This document shows, piece after piece, positions 34,753-43,857 of a stretch of DNA of 64,000 nucleotides. The stretch's first letter is position 1; every line of letters starts with the position of its first letter. Source of the stretch: Phycisphaerae bacterium (GTDB lineage: Bacteria > Planctomycetota > Phycisphaerae > Phycisphaerales > SM1A02); assembly GCA_016873335.1 (NCBI GenBank), contig VGXN01000001.1, forward strand, positions 1 through 64,000. The letters run 5' to 3'. Position numbers and translations under genes: made by a program. Below the pieces are notes generated by a model. The model had not been told where the DNA came from. It made no database searches and saw only the letters and a program-made list of their open reading frames with translations.

Positions 34753-34791
34753 AACCCCCACAACAGCAACCCCCACAACAGCAACCCCCAC
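34753..34791 (+). repeat. 15-base tandem direct repeat
   Basis: The unit AACCCCCACAACAGC occurs twice in full (34753-34767 and 34768-34782) and once in part (34783-34791). It lies between udg and a terminator. The unit is a multiple of three and translates as N-P-H-N-S in one frame, but no credible gene surrounds it, so I treat it as non-coding. Confidence 0.9.
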
Positions 34792-34794
34792 GAG

Positions 34795-34835
34795 GAGCCC
34801 TGCCGCGTTGACTCTGCGGCGGGCTCTTTTTCTTT
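34795..34835 (+). terminator. Rho-independent terminator downstream of udg
   Basis: GAGCCC-T-GCCGC (34795-34806) pairs with GCGGCGGGCTC (34816-34826), one T bulged, followed by a T-rich tail TTTTTCTTT. It lies about 135 bases after the udg stop and immediately after the tandem repeat. The 64 bases from here to the end of dtd hold nothing recognisable. Confidence 0.8.
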
Positions 34836-34890
34836 CTCGAAACTCCGCTTGATACCCGCCGAGAATCACCAAGGACGACTCCAAGCGGTC

Positions 34891-35367
34891 TTAGGGTGGA
34901 CCGTCCGCCACACTGGGCTCGTTCATGCCTTTGGAATCGAGCAGGATTGTCACGGGACCATCGTTCACGAGAGCCACCTGCATCGACTCGCCGAAGCGAC
35001 CGCGCGCCACCGGAAGACCGCCTGTCTCCACGAGTCCGCAGACGCGTTCATACAAGACACGCGCAGCAGCCGGATCTTCGGCTCGTGAGAAGCCAGGACG
35101 ATTGCCCTTGGATGCATCGCCAAGAAGCGTGAACTGACTGATCAGCAGAACGCCCCCCGAAACATCGGCGACGCTCAGGTTCATCTTTCCATCCGCATCA
35201 GAAAAGATGCGCAGGGCGGCAAGCTTTCGGGCGATCCACTCCGCGTCGCGCTCCGAGTCCCCGCGTGCGACACCAAGCAGCACCAGAAGTCCGCGACCGA
35301 TCGACCCGACCACCTCGCCGTTCACCTTCACGCTCGCCTCGGCGGCGCGTTGCACGACCGCGATCAT
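34891..35367 (-). CDS. dtd: D-aminoacyl-tRNA deacylase
   Basis: 158 residues. DTD hydrolyses D-amino acids mischarged on tRNA. Its two signature motifs are present: SQFTLLGDASKGNRP (residues near 77) and NDGPVTILLDS near the C-terminus. The start MIAVVQRAAEASVKV is typical. It follows the Memo-like gene after five bases and is probably co-transcribed with it. Confidence 0.95.
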   Translation of the reverse strand: MIAVVQRAAEASVKVNGEVVGSIGRGLLVLLGVARGDSERDAEWIARKLAALRIFSDADGKMNLSVADVSGGVLLISQFTLLGDASKGNRPGFSRAEDPAAARVLYERVCGLVETGGLPVARGRFGESMQVALVNDGPVTILLDSKGMNEPSVADGPP

Positions 35368-35372
35368 GCGGT

Positions 35373-36587
35373 TCAGACCTTTAGGAGCGCCATCGCAGCG
35401 CAGGTCACGAGCGCGGCGCCTTGCGGGTCAAGATCCGCCGGCGACTGGCTGTATTCCACCAGTTCGGGCAGCCCGCCCGTCACAAGCTTTGCAGCGGTCA
35501 TGTTCCCGACGCTGCACCAACGCTGGTGGTTCTGGTCGTGCCCAACCTTGCCGAGGAACGCCTCCATGTTGCCCTCAAGGTATGTGGACAGCAGGGAACG
35601 GTCGTACGCCTCCACTTGGCGGCGAATCTCCGTGCCCACGGGAGTCTGGTCGCCAAACTGCGGCCCGACATGGCTGAGATCCGCGCTCGCCACGACGAGC
35701 GTCTTGCCATCGGCAGCGCTGAGCAGTTCCTTCAGCACAGGAACGAAGTCGTCGAACGACACGCGCGCACCATCATCGGCGATCATCGGCACAAGCGGAC
35801 TCGGCACAAGTGCGGCAACGATCGGCACTCGACCGATCACCTCATGAATCCACGGCAGTTGAATGCTGATCGAGTGCTCGCCGAGCAGATCCACCTCATC
35901 CTTGAACAGCCGATCGCCGAGTTTCGTTTCGAGCGCACTCAGCAGTGGAGTGTCGGGCGCGAATGCACCAAACGGACTCAGGAATCCGTGCCGACTCATC
36001 ACGATGCCATCGCCGCTGCCGAAGTGGTTGGTTCCAAGAATGACGACGCGCGAAAACGTGTGGCTCGAGCCGATCGACTTGTACGCCGCCGCGTATGTCG
36101 ATTTGCTGCGCGCATAATCCATGTGCGGCGTCACGATGCCGAGGAGTTCGCCATCGAGTTCCGGATCCTCGGCCGCGGTGAGCCACTCAGCGATGTTCTT
36201 CTTCGCCTCTTCAGCCGTGGTCCCCGCCGCATCCGCTGCGGCGGTGCGAAATCCACCCTCCGTGGCAACGCGCGTCATCGCTTCGCGTTCAAGCCGATCG
36301 CAGTTGGGACCCCACAAGAGTCCCGACTCATCAAGGGCCTTCACGAGTTGCAGAAGAAAGTCCGCGGGCGCGCCCGTCAGTTCGCCGATCTCTTGGAGAC
36401 TCTTCTCGCCGCGGAATGCCCCGAGCAGCGGGAGCAGCTCAGGCGGCACCACAGGGCATTGACCATCGCCGCGCAGGTTGGCAGGGTCTCGGAGCGCCAC
36501 AAAGACCTTCTTCTGATCATTTTCGACGCCGATGGGGTGGAACTGCCGGATGTGCGGACGGTCGAGGTGGGGGGGGAGGTCCGACAT
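35373..36587 (-). CDS. Memo-like (AmmeMemoRadiSam system B) protein with N-terminal extension
   Basis: 404 residues. The C-terminal 270 carry the Memo fold: VTPHMDYARSKSTYA, ILGTNHFGSGDG, LLGEHSISIQLPW, VVASADLSH, and WCSVGNMTAAKL near the end. These histidines and acidic residues form the metal-binding pocket that is similar to extradiol dioxygenases. The first 120 residues form a separate region (LLGAFRGEKSLQEIGELTG, then LLQLVKALDESGLLWG) that reads like a small winged-helix or PqqD-like domain. The biochemical activity of Memo proteins is debated. dtd follows after five bases. No radical SAM or AMMECR1 partner is present. Confidence 0.85.
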   Translation of the reverse strand: MSDLPPHLDRPHIRQFHPIGVENDQKKVFVALRDPANLRGDGQCPVVPPELLPLLGAFRGEKSLQEIGELTGAPADFLLQLVKALDESGLLWGPNCDRLEREAMTRVATEGGFRTAAADAAGTTAEEAKKNIAEWLTAAEDPELDGELLGIVTPHMDYARSKSTYAAAYKSIGSSHTFSRVVILGTNHFGSGDGIVMSRHGFLSPFGAFAPDTPLLSALETKLGDRLFKDEVDLLGEHSISIQLPWIHEVIGRVPIVAALVPSPLVPMIADDGARVSFDDFVPVLKELLSAADGKTLVVASADLSHVGPQFGDQTPVGTEIRRQVEAYDRSLLSTYLEGNMEAFLGKVGHDQNHQRWCSVGNMTAAKLVTGGLPELVEYSQSPADLDPQGAALVTCAAMALLKV

Positions 36588-36767
36588 GGGCAGGGGAGTG
36601 TACGTGCGAAGCGCGGGTTATTGACGCCCTGAAGTTCCCATTTCGCACAATCCAAGCCGAGCGATCAAAGAGACGACCGCGAACAGCCGAAGTGCTGTGA
36701 TCGACTACCATCCTCCGCCCAACTCCGCCCACTCAGCGGGCATCAACTGCAACAGGACTGAATCAAC

Positions 36768-38588
36768 ATGACGCAATCATCCATCTCCGTTTCCATCGCC
36801 AGCCGCGCGACCGCACTTGGTGCAGGTCTGGTTGCGTGCGCCATCACGCTTGCCGTCGTGGCTCAGGCTCCCCAGGGACAGCCAGAGGCGCCGCCCTCGC
36901 TGCCAGATGGCGCGCCTGTTGCGAAGCCTCCGGCGTCATCAAGTCCGGGCGTCCTATCCCGGAACAATCAGCCAGGTCTCTCAGCGAAGGAGTTGACGGC
37001 GAGCAAGCCAAGCCTTGCGCCGACGCAGGACGCGGTTGGGAAGACCCCGCCCGCCGACGGAACGAACCTCGCAGTTCCGTCGGGACCGCCGCCGATCGTT
37101 TTCGATCCGCCGGTGCTGAATCTCGGCGAAATGCAGGCGGACATCCCGAAGACTGGGGTGATCAAGATCCGAAATGTCACGGACAAGCCAGTCACGATTG
37201 CCCGTGCAATTCCTGGCTGCGGTTGCACGACGGCAAACGCTCCAAAGGATCCGATCGCACCCGGTGGTTTCGCGGAGATGGAGATCACGCTGAAGCCAGG
37301 TCCGAAGCAGGGCGTCACCATGTCGAAGCGGGTGACCTTCCAAATCGACGGCGCTGCGCCCGTGATTCTCACGGTCGAAGGGCAGGTGGTCGCATACATC
37401 ACCGTGACGCCCGACGCCATTGATGGTCCAGAAACGCCCGAGAACGCGAAGCCTGATTCTGGGAAGATTGTGCTTGCTGCGGTCGACAACCAGCCGTTCA
37501 AGGTCACCGCCGTGAACCCGCCTGTGGTGCAGTCCATCGGTGATGCAGCATCACAGGAACACATCCTGCAGGTGGACTGGCAAAAGTGGCAGGATCAAGG
37601 TCGTCCGATCAAGTTGACGATCGCCACAGATCACCCGAAGGCGTCCGCGCTCAGCGTCATGGTCAAGCGTCCCATCACCGCATCGGACCGCCCGCGCCCT
37701 CTTGAGCCAACGCAGCGCGCATCCACGCAGCCGACAAGCGAACTGGTGGTTGCTTCACAGCAAGGCAACACGGTGCGTGTGAAGGAACTTCTCGCTGTGC
37801 CAGGCGTGAACGTGAATGAAACCGATCCAGGTACCGGACGCACGGCACTCCACTGGGCGGCTCGCGAGAATCGCACTGAAATCATTGAGCTGCTCATTGC
37901 GGCAAAGGCGGATCCGAACTCCTCGGACCGAACGGGGAAGGGACCCCTGACGCTTGCCGCGGAAACAGGCAGCATTGATGCGGAGAAACTCCTGCTTGCC
38001 AAGGGGGCGAGCCTGACCAACCGAGACTCCATCGGCGGGACACCGCTGATTTGGGCTTGCGGACTTGGAACAGGTGAGTCCGTGAAAGTTCTGCTCGACG
38101 GCGGTGCCGATGCGACCATCACCGATGTGAATGGTCTGACGCCACTGATCTGGGCAGCCGGCATCGGGAAGCCAGAGTCCGTGGCGATCCTTCTGGAGCG
38201 AAATCCAAACCTCCCGCTTGAAGTGAAGGACGGCGTGACTGGAGACACCGCCCTGATGCGCGCTGTGCGCAGCGGCAAGATTGAGAGCGTTCGGATGCTC
38301 ATCAATCGAAAGGCAGATGTCAACACCGTGAACAAGCAGGGGTACACGCCCGTGCAACTCGCGGCGATGTCGGGCACCGCCGAGAAGGTCAAACTGCTGA
38401 TCGAGGCGAAGGCGGATCTGTCCGCGAAGGACGCGACTGGGCGGACTGCGCTGGACTTGGCGCAGCGCCGAACGGACGCGGCTGGTCGTGAGATCTACGA
38501 TTTGCTGAAGGCCAATGGTGCGACAAGTGCCGTTCCGGTTCCACCGCAGGGTGGGGCAGCCGATTCTGGGAAGCCCGCAGGACAGTAA
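36768..38588 (+). CDS. Exported DUF1573 - ankyrin repeat fusion protein
   Basis: 606 residues. An N-terminal hydrophobic segment (LGAGLVACAITLAVVAQA) is a likely signal peptide. A Pro/Ala-rich linker leads to a DUF1573 domain (about 105-205) with its typical FDPPVLNLGEM and AIPGCGCTTANAPKD segments, an immunoglobulin-like fold. A second beta-rich stretch of about 100 residues follows. From about 325 to 590 there are seven to eight ankyrin repeats, for example GRTALHWAARENRTEIIELL and GYTPVQLAAMSGTAEKVKLL. It is probably a periplasmic binding or scaffold protein. The combination of DUF1573 with ankyrin repeats is unusual to me. M32 follows after 11 bases. Confidence 0.85.
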   Translation: MTQSSISVSIASRATALGAGLVACAITLAVVAQAPQGQPEAPPSLPDGAPVAKPPASSSPGVLSRNNQPGLSAKELTASKPSLAPTQDAVGKTPPADGTNLAVPSGPPPIVFDPPVLNLGEMQADIPKTGVIKIRNVTDKPVTIARAIPGCGCTTANAPKDPIAPGGFAEMEITLKPGPKQGVTMSKRVTFQIDGAAPVILTVEGQVVAYITVTPDAIDGPETPENAKPDSGKIVLAAVDNQPFKVTAVNPPVVQSIGDAASQEHILQVDWQKWQDQGRPIKLTIATDHPKASALSVMVKRPITASDRPRPLEPTQRASTQPTSELVVASQQGNTVRVKELLAVPGVNVNETDPGTGRTALHWAARENRTEIIELLIAAKADPNSSDRTGKGPLTLAAETGSIDAEKLLLAKGASLTNRDSIGGTPLIWACGLGTGESVKVLLDGGADATITDVNGLTPLIWAAGIGKPESVAILLERNPNLPLEVKDGVTGDTALMRAVRSGKIESVRMLINRKADVNTVNKQGYTPVQLAAMSGTAEKVKLLIEAKADLSAKDATGRTALDLAQRRTDAAGREIYDLLKANGATSAVPVPPQGGAADSGKPAGQ

Positions 38589-38599
38589 AGTCTGCGGGT

Positions 38600-40150
38600 A
38601 TGACCACGCTCTCACGCTCTGATGCGCGGGCTGCAACTGCGCCCGCTGTCTATGCGCAACTGATTGAACGCTGCCGAAGTGCACATCTGATCGAGGCGAC
38701 ATCGGCGATTCTTGGCTGGGACCAGGAGACCATGATGCCCGCGGGCGGCGTGGTACTCCGTGGCAAGCAACAGGCGGCGCTCGCTCGCATCCACCATCAG
38801 ATGACGACCGCACGCGAGGTGGGCGACCTGCTCGCGGCGTGTGAGGCGGATCGCACCATCATGGAGAGCGGTTCGGCGGAGGCTGCCAATGTGCGGGAGA
38901 TTCGGCGCGACTACGACAAGGCCACCAAGCTGCCCGAGTCGCTCGTGAGCGAGTTGGCGCAAGTGTCGAGTGAGGCGCAGCATGAGTGGGCGAAGGCGCG
39001 CAAGGCAAGTGACTTCGCGCACTTTCTTCCCTGGTTGAAGCGACTGGTGCAACTGAACCGAGACAAGGCGGCGTGTTTGGGAGTTCCTGCGGGAGGTGAA
39101 GCGTGGGATGCACTTGCAGACACCTTTGAGCCGGGCTGCACGGCGGCTTCGGTCACGGCGGTGTTCACGCCGCTACGCACCAGACTTGTGAAACTGATCG
39201 CAGAACTGCGCGAAGCCAAGCGCGGACCCTCGAACCGTTTCAACGAAACGGCACTGCCGATCGACTTGCAGACATCATTCGTCCGCATGGTGACCGAGGC
39301 CATCGGCTTCGATTTCGAGCGCGGGCGGCTCGATGCGAGCACGCATCCATTCTGTGGTGGCAGCCACTGCAACGATGTGCGCATGACGACGCGCTACTGC
39401 GAGACCTGCTTGAACGATGCGCTTGGGTCAACCATGCACGAAGCTGGGCACGGCATGTACGAGCAGGGGCTCCCCGAAAGCGCCATCGGAACACCGCTCG
39501 GGACCGCCGTGTCGCTGGCGATTCACGAGAGTCAGAGCAGGCTGTGGGAGAATCAGGTCGGTCGGGGCCTGCCATTTTGGAAGTGGTGTCGGCCGCATCT
39601 CGTTTCGCACTTCGGGTCGTCGGTTGACACCTTCACGGTCGACGAGTTGTACGGTGCAGCGAACATCGTTGAGGCTGGCTTCATCCGCGTCGAAGCCGAC
39701 GAAGCGACGTACAACCTGCATGTCATGGTCCGATTCGAGTTGGAGCGTCTGCTGATTGGCGGTCAACTTGATCCAGCCGATCTTCCGACCGAGTGGAACC
39801 GTCGTTACCGCGACTATCTCGGGCTCGAAGTGCCCGATGATCGGCGCGGCTGCCTGCAGGATGTGCACTGGAGCATGGGCGCGTTCGGCTACTTCCCGAC
39901 CTACACGCTCGGCACGCTTTACAGTGCGCAACTGTTCTCGGCGGCTCGGCGTGACCTGCCAGGCTTGGAGGATGGATTCGCTTCAGGCCATTTCGCGCCG
40001 CTTCTGAAGTGGCTGCGGACAAACATCCACGCGCATGGACGGCGCTACTCGCCTGCGGAGTTGTGCACGCGCGCGACGGGGAAGCCACTCAGCAGCGAGC
40101 CGTATCTGGAGTACCTCGAAGGCAAGCTTCGCCCGCTGTACGGTCTTTGA
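38600..40150 (+). CDS. M32-family metallocarboxypeptidase (Taq type)
   Basis: 516 residues. The zinc motif HEAGH is at residues 280-284 in STMHEAGHGMYEQGL, and the third ligand region HESQSRLWENQVGR follows about 30 residues later, as in carboxypeptidase Taq. Other family segments are LGWDQETMMPAGG near the N-terminus and GFIRVEADEATYNLHVMVRFELE. No signal peptide, so cytoplasmic peptide degradation is expected. It is complete and of usual family length. Confidence 0.95.
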   Translation: MTTLSRSDARAATAPAVYAQLIERCRSAHLIEATSAILGWDQETMMPAGGVVLRGKQQAALARIHHQMTTAREVGDLLAACEADRTIMESGSAEAANVREIRRDYDKATKLPESLVSELAQVSSEAQHEWAKARKASDFAHFLPWLKRLVQLNRDKAACLGVPAGGEAWDALADTFEPGCTAASVTAVFTPLRTRLVKLIAELREAKRGPSNRFNETALPIDLQTSFVRMVTEAIGFDFERGRLDASTHPFCGGSHCNDVRMTTRYCETCLNDALGSTMHEAGHGMYEQGLPESAIGTPLGTAVSLAIHESQSRLWENQVGRGLPFWKWCRPHLVSHFGSSVDTFTVDELYGAANIVEAGFIRVEADEATYNLHVMVRFELERLLIGGQLDPADLPTEWNRRYRDYLGLEVPDDRRGCLQDVHWSMGAFGYFPTYTLGTLYSAQLFSAARRDLPGLEDGFASGHFAPLLKWLRTNIHAHGRRYSPAELCTRATGKPLSSEPYLEYLEGKLRPLYGL

Positions 40151-40168
40151 GCAATCTCTCTCGCGGGT

Positions 40169-40639
40169 TCAGGACTTCGATTGCCCCGGCGGCGTCTGCA
40201 CGGCAGATGGGTTTGTGAGGCGGGCGGAGACCTCTGTCAATGCCTTGCTTGGATCGCGTCCTGGAATGCGACCAAAGATGGAAATCAAGACGACCGCGAG
40301 AGTCCAGAGCGGCAGGGTTCCCACGCCGGGGATCGCTTCGGCAGCGAGAATCGGCAGGATCAGCAGCGGCCGACCGAGCGCCAGCCACAGAAGTGTCGCC
40401 GTCAGCGCATCGACGGCAAACACCGCCGGGAAGGTGATGATCAGGCTGCTCGTAAGGAATGAGAACACATCCGAGGCGATGGCGATGCCAAGCGCAAGCA
40501 CGATGCGAAGCCAAGAGGGCCGCTGCCATGACGGCGGTGCCGCACCGACCGCTGGCGTTGTCGTTGCGCCCGTCGCTGCCGAGGAGCCCGCCGTGGTGTC
40601 TGTTCCCACGTTGTTGGTTTTGCCTTCGCTTTCGCCCAT
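40169..40639 (-). CDS. Small membrane protein of unknown function
   Basis: 156 residues. The N-terminal 40 residues are low-complexity (Thr, Ala, Gly). Two or three hydrophobic helices follow between residues 45 and 125 (for example FPAVFAVDALTATLLWLALG). The C-terminus is polar. I do not recognise a family. It lies between the convergent M32 gene (18 bases) and the divergent typA (36 bases). Confidence 0.6.
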   Translation of the reverse strand: MGESEGKTNNVGTDTTAGSSAATGATTTPAVGAAPPSWQRPSWLRIVLALGIAIASDVFSFLTSSLIITFPAVFAVDALTATLLWLALGRPLLILPILAAEAIPGVGTLPLWTLAVVLISIFGRIPGRDPSKALTEVSARLTNPSAVQTPPGQSKS

Positions 40640-40675
40640 GCTGTGTACCCTTGCAAGACTCTACCCGACTCGCCC

Positions 40676-42571
40676 ATGCCATACGACCGCTCCATCATCC
40701 GCAATGTCGCCATCATCGCGCATGTCGACCATGGGAAGACGACGCTTGTCGATGCGCTGCTTCGTTCGTCGAGTGCGGCGAGCGAGGTGGAGCAGGACGC
40801 CGAATGCGTCATGGACTCGAACCCACTGGAGCGCGAGCGGGGCATCACCATTCTCTCGAAGAACTGTGCGGTTGATCATGTCGTGACGCGGGGCCCGCGC
40901 AAGGGCGACGCGATCCGCGTCAACATCATCGATACCCCGGGGCACGCCGACTTTGGCGGCGAGGTGGAGCGCGTCCTGCGCATGGCGGATGGGTGTCTGC
41001 TGCTGGCGGACGCGATGGAGGGACCGATGCCGCAAACGCGCTTCGTTCTTTCCAAGGCGCTGGAAGTTGGACTGCGTCCGATTCTGGTGGTGAACAAGTG
41101 CGATCGACCCGACGCTCGTCCCGATGCGGTGGTCGACGAAGTGTTTGACCTGCTCGTCGATCTTGGTGCGGATGATCGTGCTCTTGACTTCCCGGTCGTG
41201 TGGGCTTCGGGTCGCGAAGGCTGGGCCAGCCGCGACCGCGAGGATCGAACGCACGGCGTGGAAGATCTGTTCGCGGTGATCGCCGAGCATGTGCCGGCGC
41301 CCACGGGTGATCCCAAGGCCGCACTGCAGTTTCTGGTGGTCAATCTCGACTCCAACGACTATGTCGGGCGCCTTGGGATCGGGCGAGTCTTCGATGGAAC
41401 GCTGCGCCCCGGTCCGGTTGCCGTCTGCAAGTCGGACGGCTCCGTGCGGAAGGGGCAGGTGCAGGGGATCAAGCGCTTTGAGGGACTCGCGCGCGCGTCC
41501 GCCGATGCGATCGAAGCGGGGGATCTGTGCCTGATCGAGGGCATCCCCGACATTGAGATCGGCGATACGGTCTGTCCGTTGGATTCGCCGAAGCCGTTGC
41601 CGCGCGTTCATGTCGATGAGCCGACGCTGCATATGGTCTTCCGGATCAACGACGGACCGCTCGTGGGGCGTGACGGCAAGTTTGTGACAAGCCGCCAGAT
41701 TGCCGAGCGGCTCGAGCGCGAGTTGCGGTCCAACGTGGCGCTTCGTGTTGCGCCAGGTGACAGTGCCGAGGAGTTCCACGTCTCTGGACGAGGACTGCTG
41801 CACCTCGGCGTCCTGCTCGAGACGATGCGCCGAGAGGGATTCGAACTCACGGTCGGCAAGCCCAACGTCATCGAGCGGGAGATCGCAGGTGTTCGGCATG
41901 AACCCTATGAACGCCTCGCCCTGGATGTCGCGCAGCACGCGATGGGGCCTGCCATGGAGTTGATCGGACAGCGCGGCGCCGAGGTCACGAAGGTGGACAT
42001 GCGTGGCTCGCGCGCGCATATCGAAGCGGACATCCCCGCGCGTGGGCTGATCGGACTTCGCAGCCGGATTCTGAACGCCACGGGCGGCGAGGCCGTGATG
42101 CATCATTCGTTCTGCGATTACAGACCTGTGCGGATGGCGCCTCGCAAGCGCACCAACGGCGTGATGGTGGCGGTCGAGGCCGGAACTGCCACCACATACT
42201 CGCTGCTGAACCTCTCCGACCGCGGCGTGATGTTCGTCGCCAATGCGGAGGTCATCTATGAAGGCATGGTCGTTGGCGAACACAACAGGGACAACGACCT
42301 GCATGTCAACGTGGTGAAGGCCAAGGCGATGTCGAACGTGCGCGAGTCCAACAAGGAAGCGACCGTCGTGCTGAAGGCCCCGCGCCCGCTCACGCTGGAG
42401 TCCGCGCTCGAATACCTCGAGTCCGACGAGTTGGTCGAGATCACACCGACCGCAGTTCGGATCCGAAAGCGCATTCTGAAGGAGAGCGATCGGCGGCGGA
42501 TCACTCGGCAGCAGAAGGACCGCGAGGCGGCAGCCGCTGCCGACGAGAGTGCCTCTGCGGGATCCGTCTAG
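40676..42571 (+). CDS. typA: Translational GTPase TypA/BipA
   Basis: 631 residues. The G motifs are [15 protein letters not shown] (G1), RGITILSKN (G2), [14 protein letters not shown] (G3) and NKCDRPDA (G4). The C-terminal TypA/BipA domain is recognisable from [20 protein letters not shown] and [18 protein letters not shown]. It binds the ribosome and assists assembly and stress adaptation. ATG 40676 ([20 protein letters not shown]) is preferred to an earlier TTG-type start. It is followed after 11 bases by the aspartate kinase gene. Confidence 0.96.
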   Translation: MPYDRSIIRNVAIIAHVDHGKTTLVDALLRSSSAASEVEQDAECVMDSNPLERERGITILSKNCAVDHVVTRGPRKGDAIRVNIIDTPGHADFGGEVERVLRMADGCLLLADAMEGPMPQTRFVLSKALEVGLRPILVVNKCDRPDARPDAVVDEVFDLLVDLGADDRALDFPVVWASGREGWASRDREDRTHGVEDLFAVIAEHVPAPTGDPKAALQFLVVNLDSNDYVGRLGIGRVFDGTLRPGPVAVCKSDGSVRKGQVQGIKRFEGLARASADAIEAGDLCLIEGIPDIEIGDTVCPLDSPKPLPRVHVDEPTLHMVFRINDGPLVGRDGKFVTSRQIAERLERELRSNVALRVAPGDSAEEFHVSGRGLLHLGVLLETMRREGFELTVGKPNVIEREIAGVRHEPYERLALDVAQHAMGPAMELIGQRGAEVTKVDMRGSRAHIEADIPARGLIGLRSRILNATGGEAVMHHSFCDYRPVRMAPRKRTNGVMVAVEAGTATTYSLLNLSDRGVMFVANAEVIYEGMVVGEHNRDNDLHVNVVKAKAMSNVRESNKEATVVLKAPRPLTLESALEYLESDELVEITPTAVRIRKRILKESDRRRITRQQKDREAAAAADESASAGSV

Positions 42572-42582
42572 CATCGAGGGGT

Positions 42583-43851
42583 ATGCCGACGATTGTCCAG
42601 AAGTTCGGTGGTACGAGCGTTGCGGATCCCGAGTGCATTCGTCGGGCCGCGGCGCGTGTGGCAGATACGCGCAAGGCTGGATTCGATGTGGTGGTCGTGG
42701 CAAGTGCGATGGGTCGCACAACGGACGATCTGATTGAACTCGCCGAGCGGATCAGCCCTGTGCCCGATCGGCGCGAACTGGACATGCTGATGGCAACGGG
42801 GGAGCAGGCGAGCGTGGCTCTGGTGGCGATGGCTCTTCGCGAACTCGGCTGCCCGGCAGGGGCACTCACGGGTGGACAAGCTGGCATTCGCACAGACGGC
42901 GTGCATGGGCGTGCGCGCATCACACGAATCGAATGCGGGCGGCTCGAGCGAATGCTCTCGCGCGGCGAGATACCAGTGGTGGCGGGTTTCCAAGGCACAA
43001 GCGAAGAGGGCGAACTGACCACACTCGGTCGCGGCGGCAGCGACACGACTGCGGTCGCCATTGCGGCGGCCCTCCGCGTGCGCGAGCAGGGGGGCTGCTG
43101 CGAGATCTTTACGGATGTCGATGGTGTGTACACAGCGGATCCGCGGCTTGTCCGTCATGCGGTGAAATTGCCGCGCATCTCCTATGAAGAGATGCTTGAA
43201 CTCGCGGCGCTTGGCGCGGGCGTCATGCACGCCCGCGCAGTGCTGTTTGGCGAGAAGTACGGGGTGCCGATCCACGTGCGGCACAGCCAAAGACCTGATT
43301 CGGGAACCATGATTTCACGGGAGAACTCATCCATGGAAGAACTTGCTGTCGTTGGTTGCGCGTTGAAGGACGAACTCGGTCGGGTCAGTATTCGCCAGGT
43401 TCAGAATGCCGTCGGGTTGCAGGGGCGTCTCTTCACGGCGCTCGCACACTCGAACATCGTGGTCGATGACATCGTCCAGACCGAGCAGGGGGCTGCCACG
43501 ATGATCGCGTTCACCCTCGAACATGGAGATCTCGGCGATGCCAAGCAGATCGTGGCCCGAACCCTCGCGGAACTTGGTGAGGGCGAAATGTCCGTCGAGG
43601 TGGGGCTTGCAAAGGTGTCGGTGGTTGGCGTTGGAATGAAGAGCCATGCAGGTGTCGCCAGCCGAATGTTCCGCGCGCTCGGTGATGCCGGGATTGGCAT
43701 TCACAACATCACGACCAGTGAGATCAAGATCAGTTGCATCATCGACCACGAGGACGGTCAGCGCGCGCTTGAGACGGTGCACTCGGCGTTCGGCCTCGGG
43801 CTCGGAAGCGGTGCAACCATCGCGATGCAGATCGATTCCTCACGATTCTGA
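42583..43851 (+). CDS. Aspartate kinase with two ACT domains
   Basis: 422 residues. The start VQKFGGTSVADPECI and the segment GRGGSDTTAVAIAAALR are characteristic of aspartokinases; EIFTDVDGVYTADPR is also conserved. The last 160 or so residues hold two ACT regulatory domains (GRVSIRQVQNAVGLQGRLF, then VSVVGVGMKSHAGVASRMF), and the final one has the ITTSEIKISCII motif that binds lysine or threonine in relatives. It catalyses the first step to lysine, threonine and methionine. The kinase-TPR gene begins six bases later. Confidence 0.95.
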   Translation: MPTIVQKFGGTSVADPECIRRAAARVADTRKAGFDVVVVASAMGRTTDDLIELAERISPVPDRRELDMLMATGEQASVALVAMALRELGCPAGALTGGQAGIRTDGVHGRARITRIECGRLERMLSRGEIPVVAGFQGTSEEGELTTLGRGGSDTTAVAIAAALRVREQGGCCEIFTDVDGVYTADPRLVRHAVKLPRISYEEMLELAALGAGVMHARAVLFGEKYGVPIHVRHSQRPDSGTMISRENSSMEELAVVGCALKDELGRVSIRQVQNAVGLQGRLFTALAHSNIVVDDIVQTEQGAATMIAFTLEHGDLGDAKQIVARTLAELGEGEMSVEVGLAKVSVVGVGMKSHAGVASRMFRALGDAGIGIHNITTSEIKISCIIDHEDGQRALETVHSAFGLGLGSGATIAMQIDSSRF

Positions 43852-43857
43852 GCGAGC

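Noticed and set aside
34669..35088. Open frame of about 140 codons reading through the 15-base repeat (N-P-H-N-S units)
   Set aside because: It crosses the terminator hairpin and runs through dtd on the opposite strand. Composition does not look like a protein, so it is treated as non-coding.
36588..36767. TTGACG at 36621 as a -35 for the ankyrin gene
   Set aside because: No acceptable -10 element lies 15-19 bases downstream, so I do not call a promoter.
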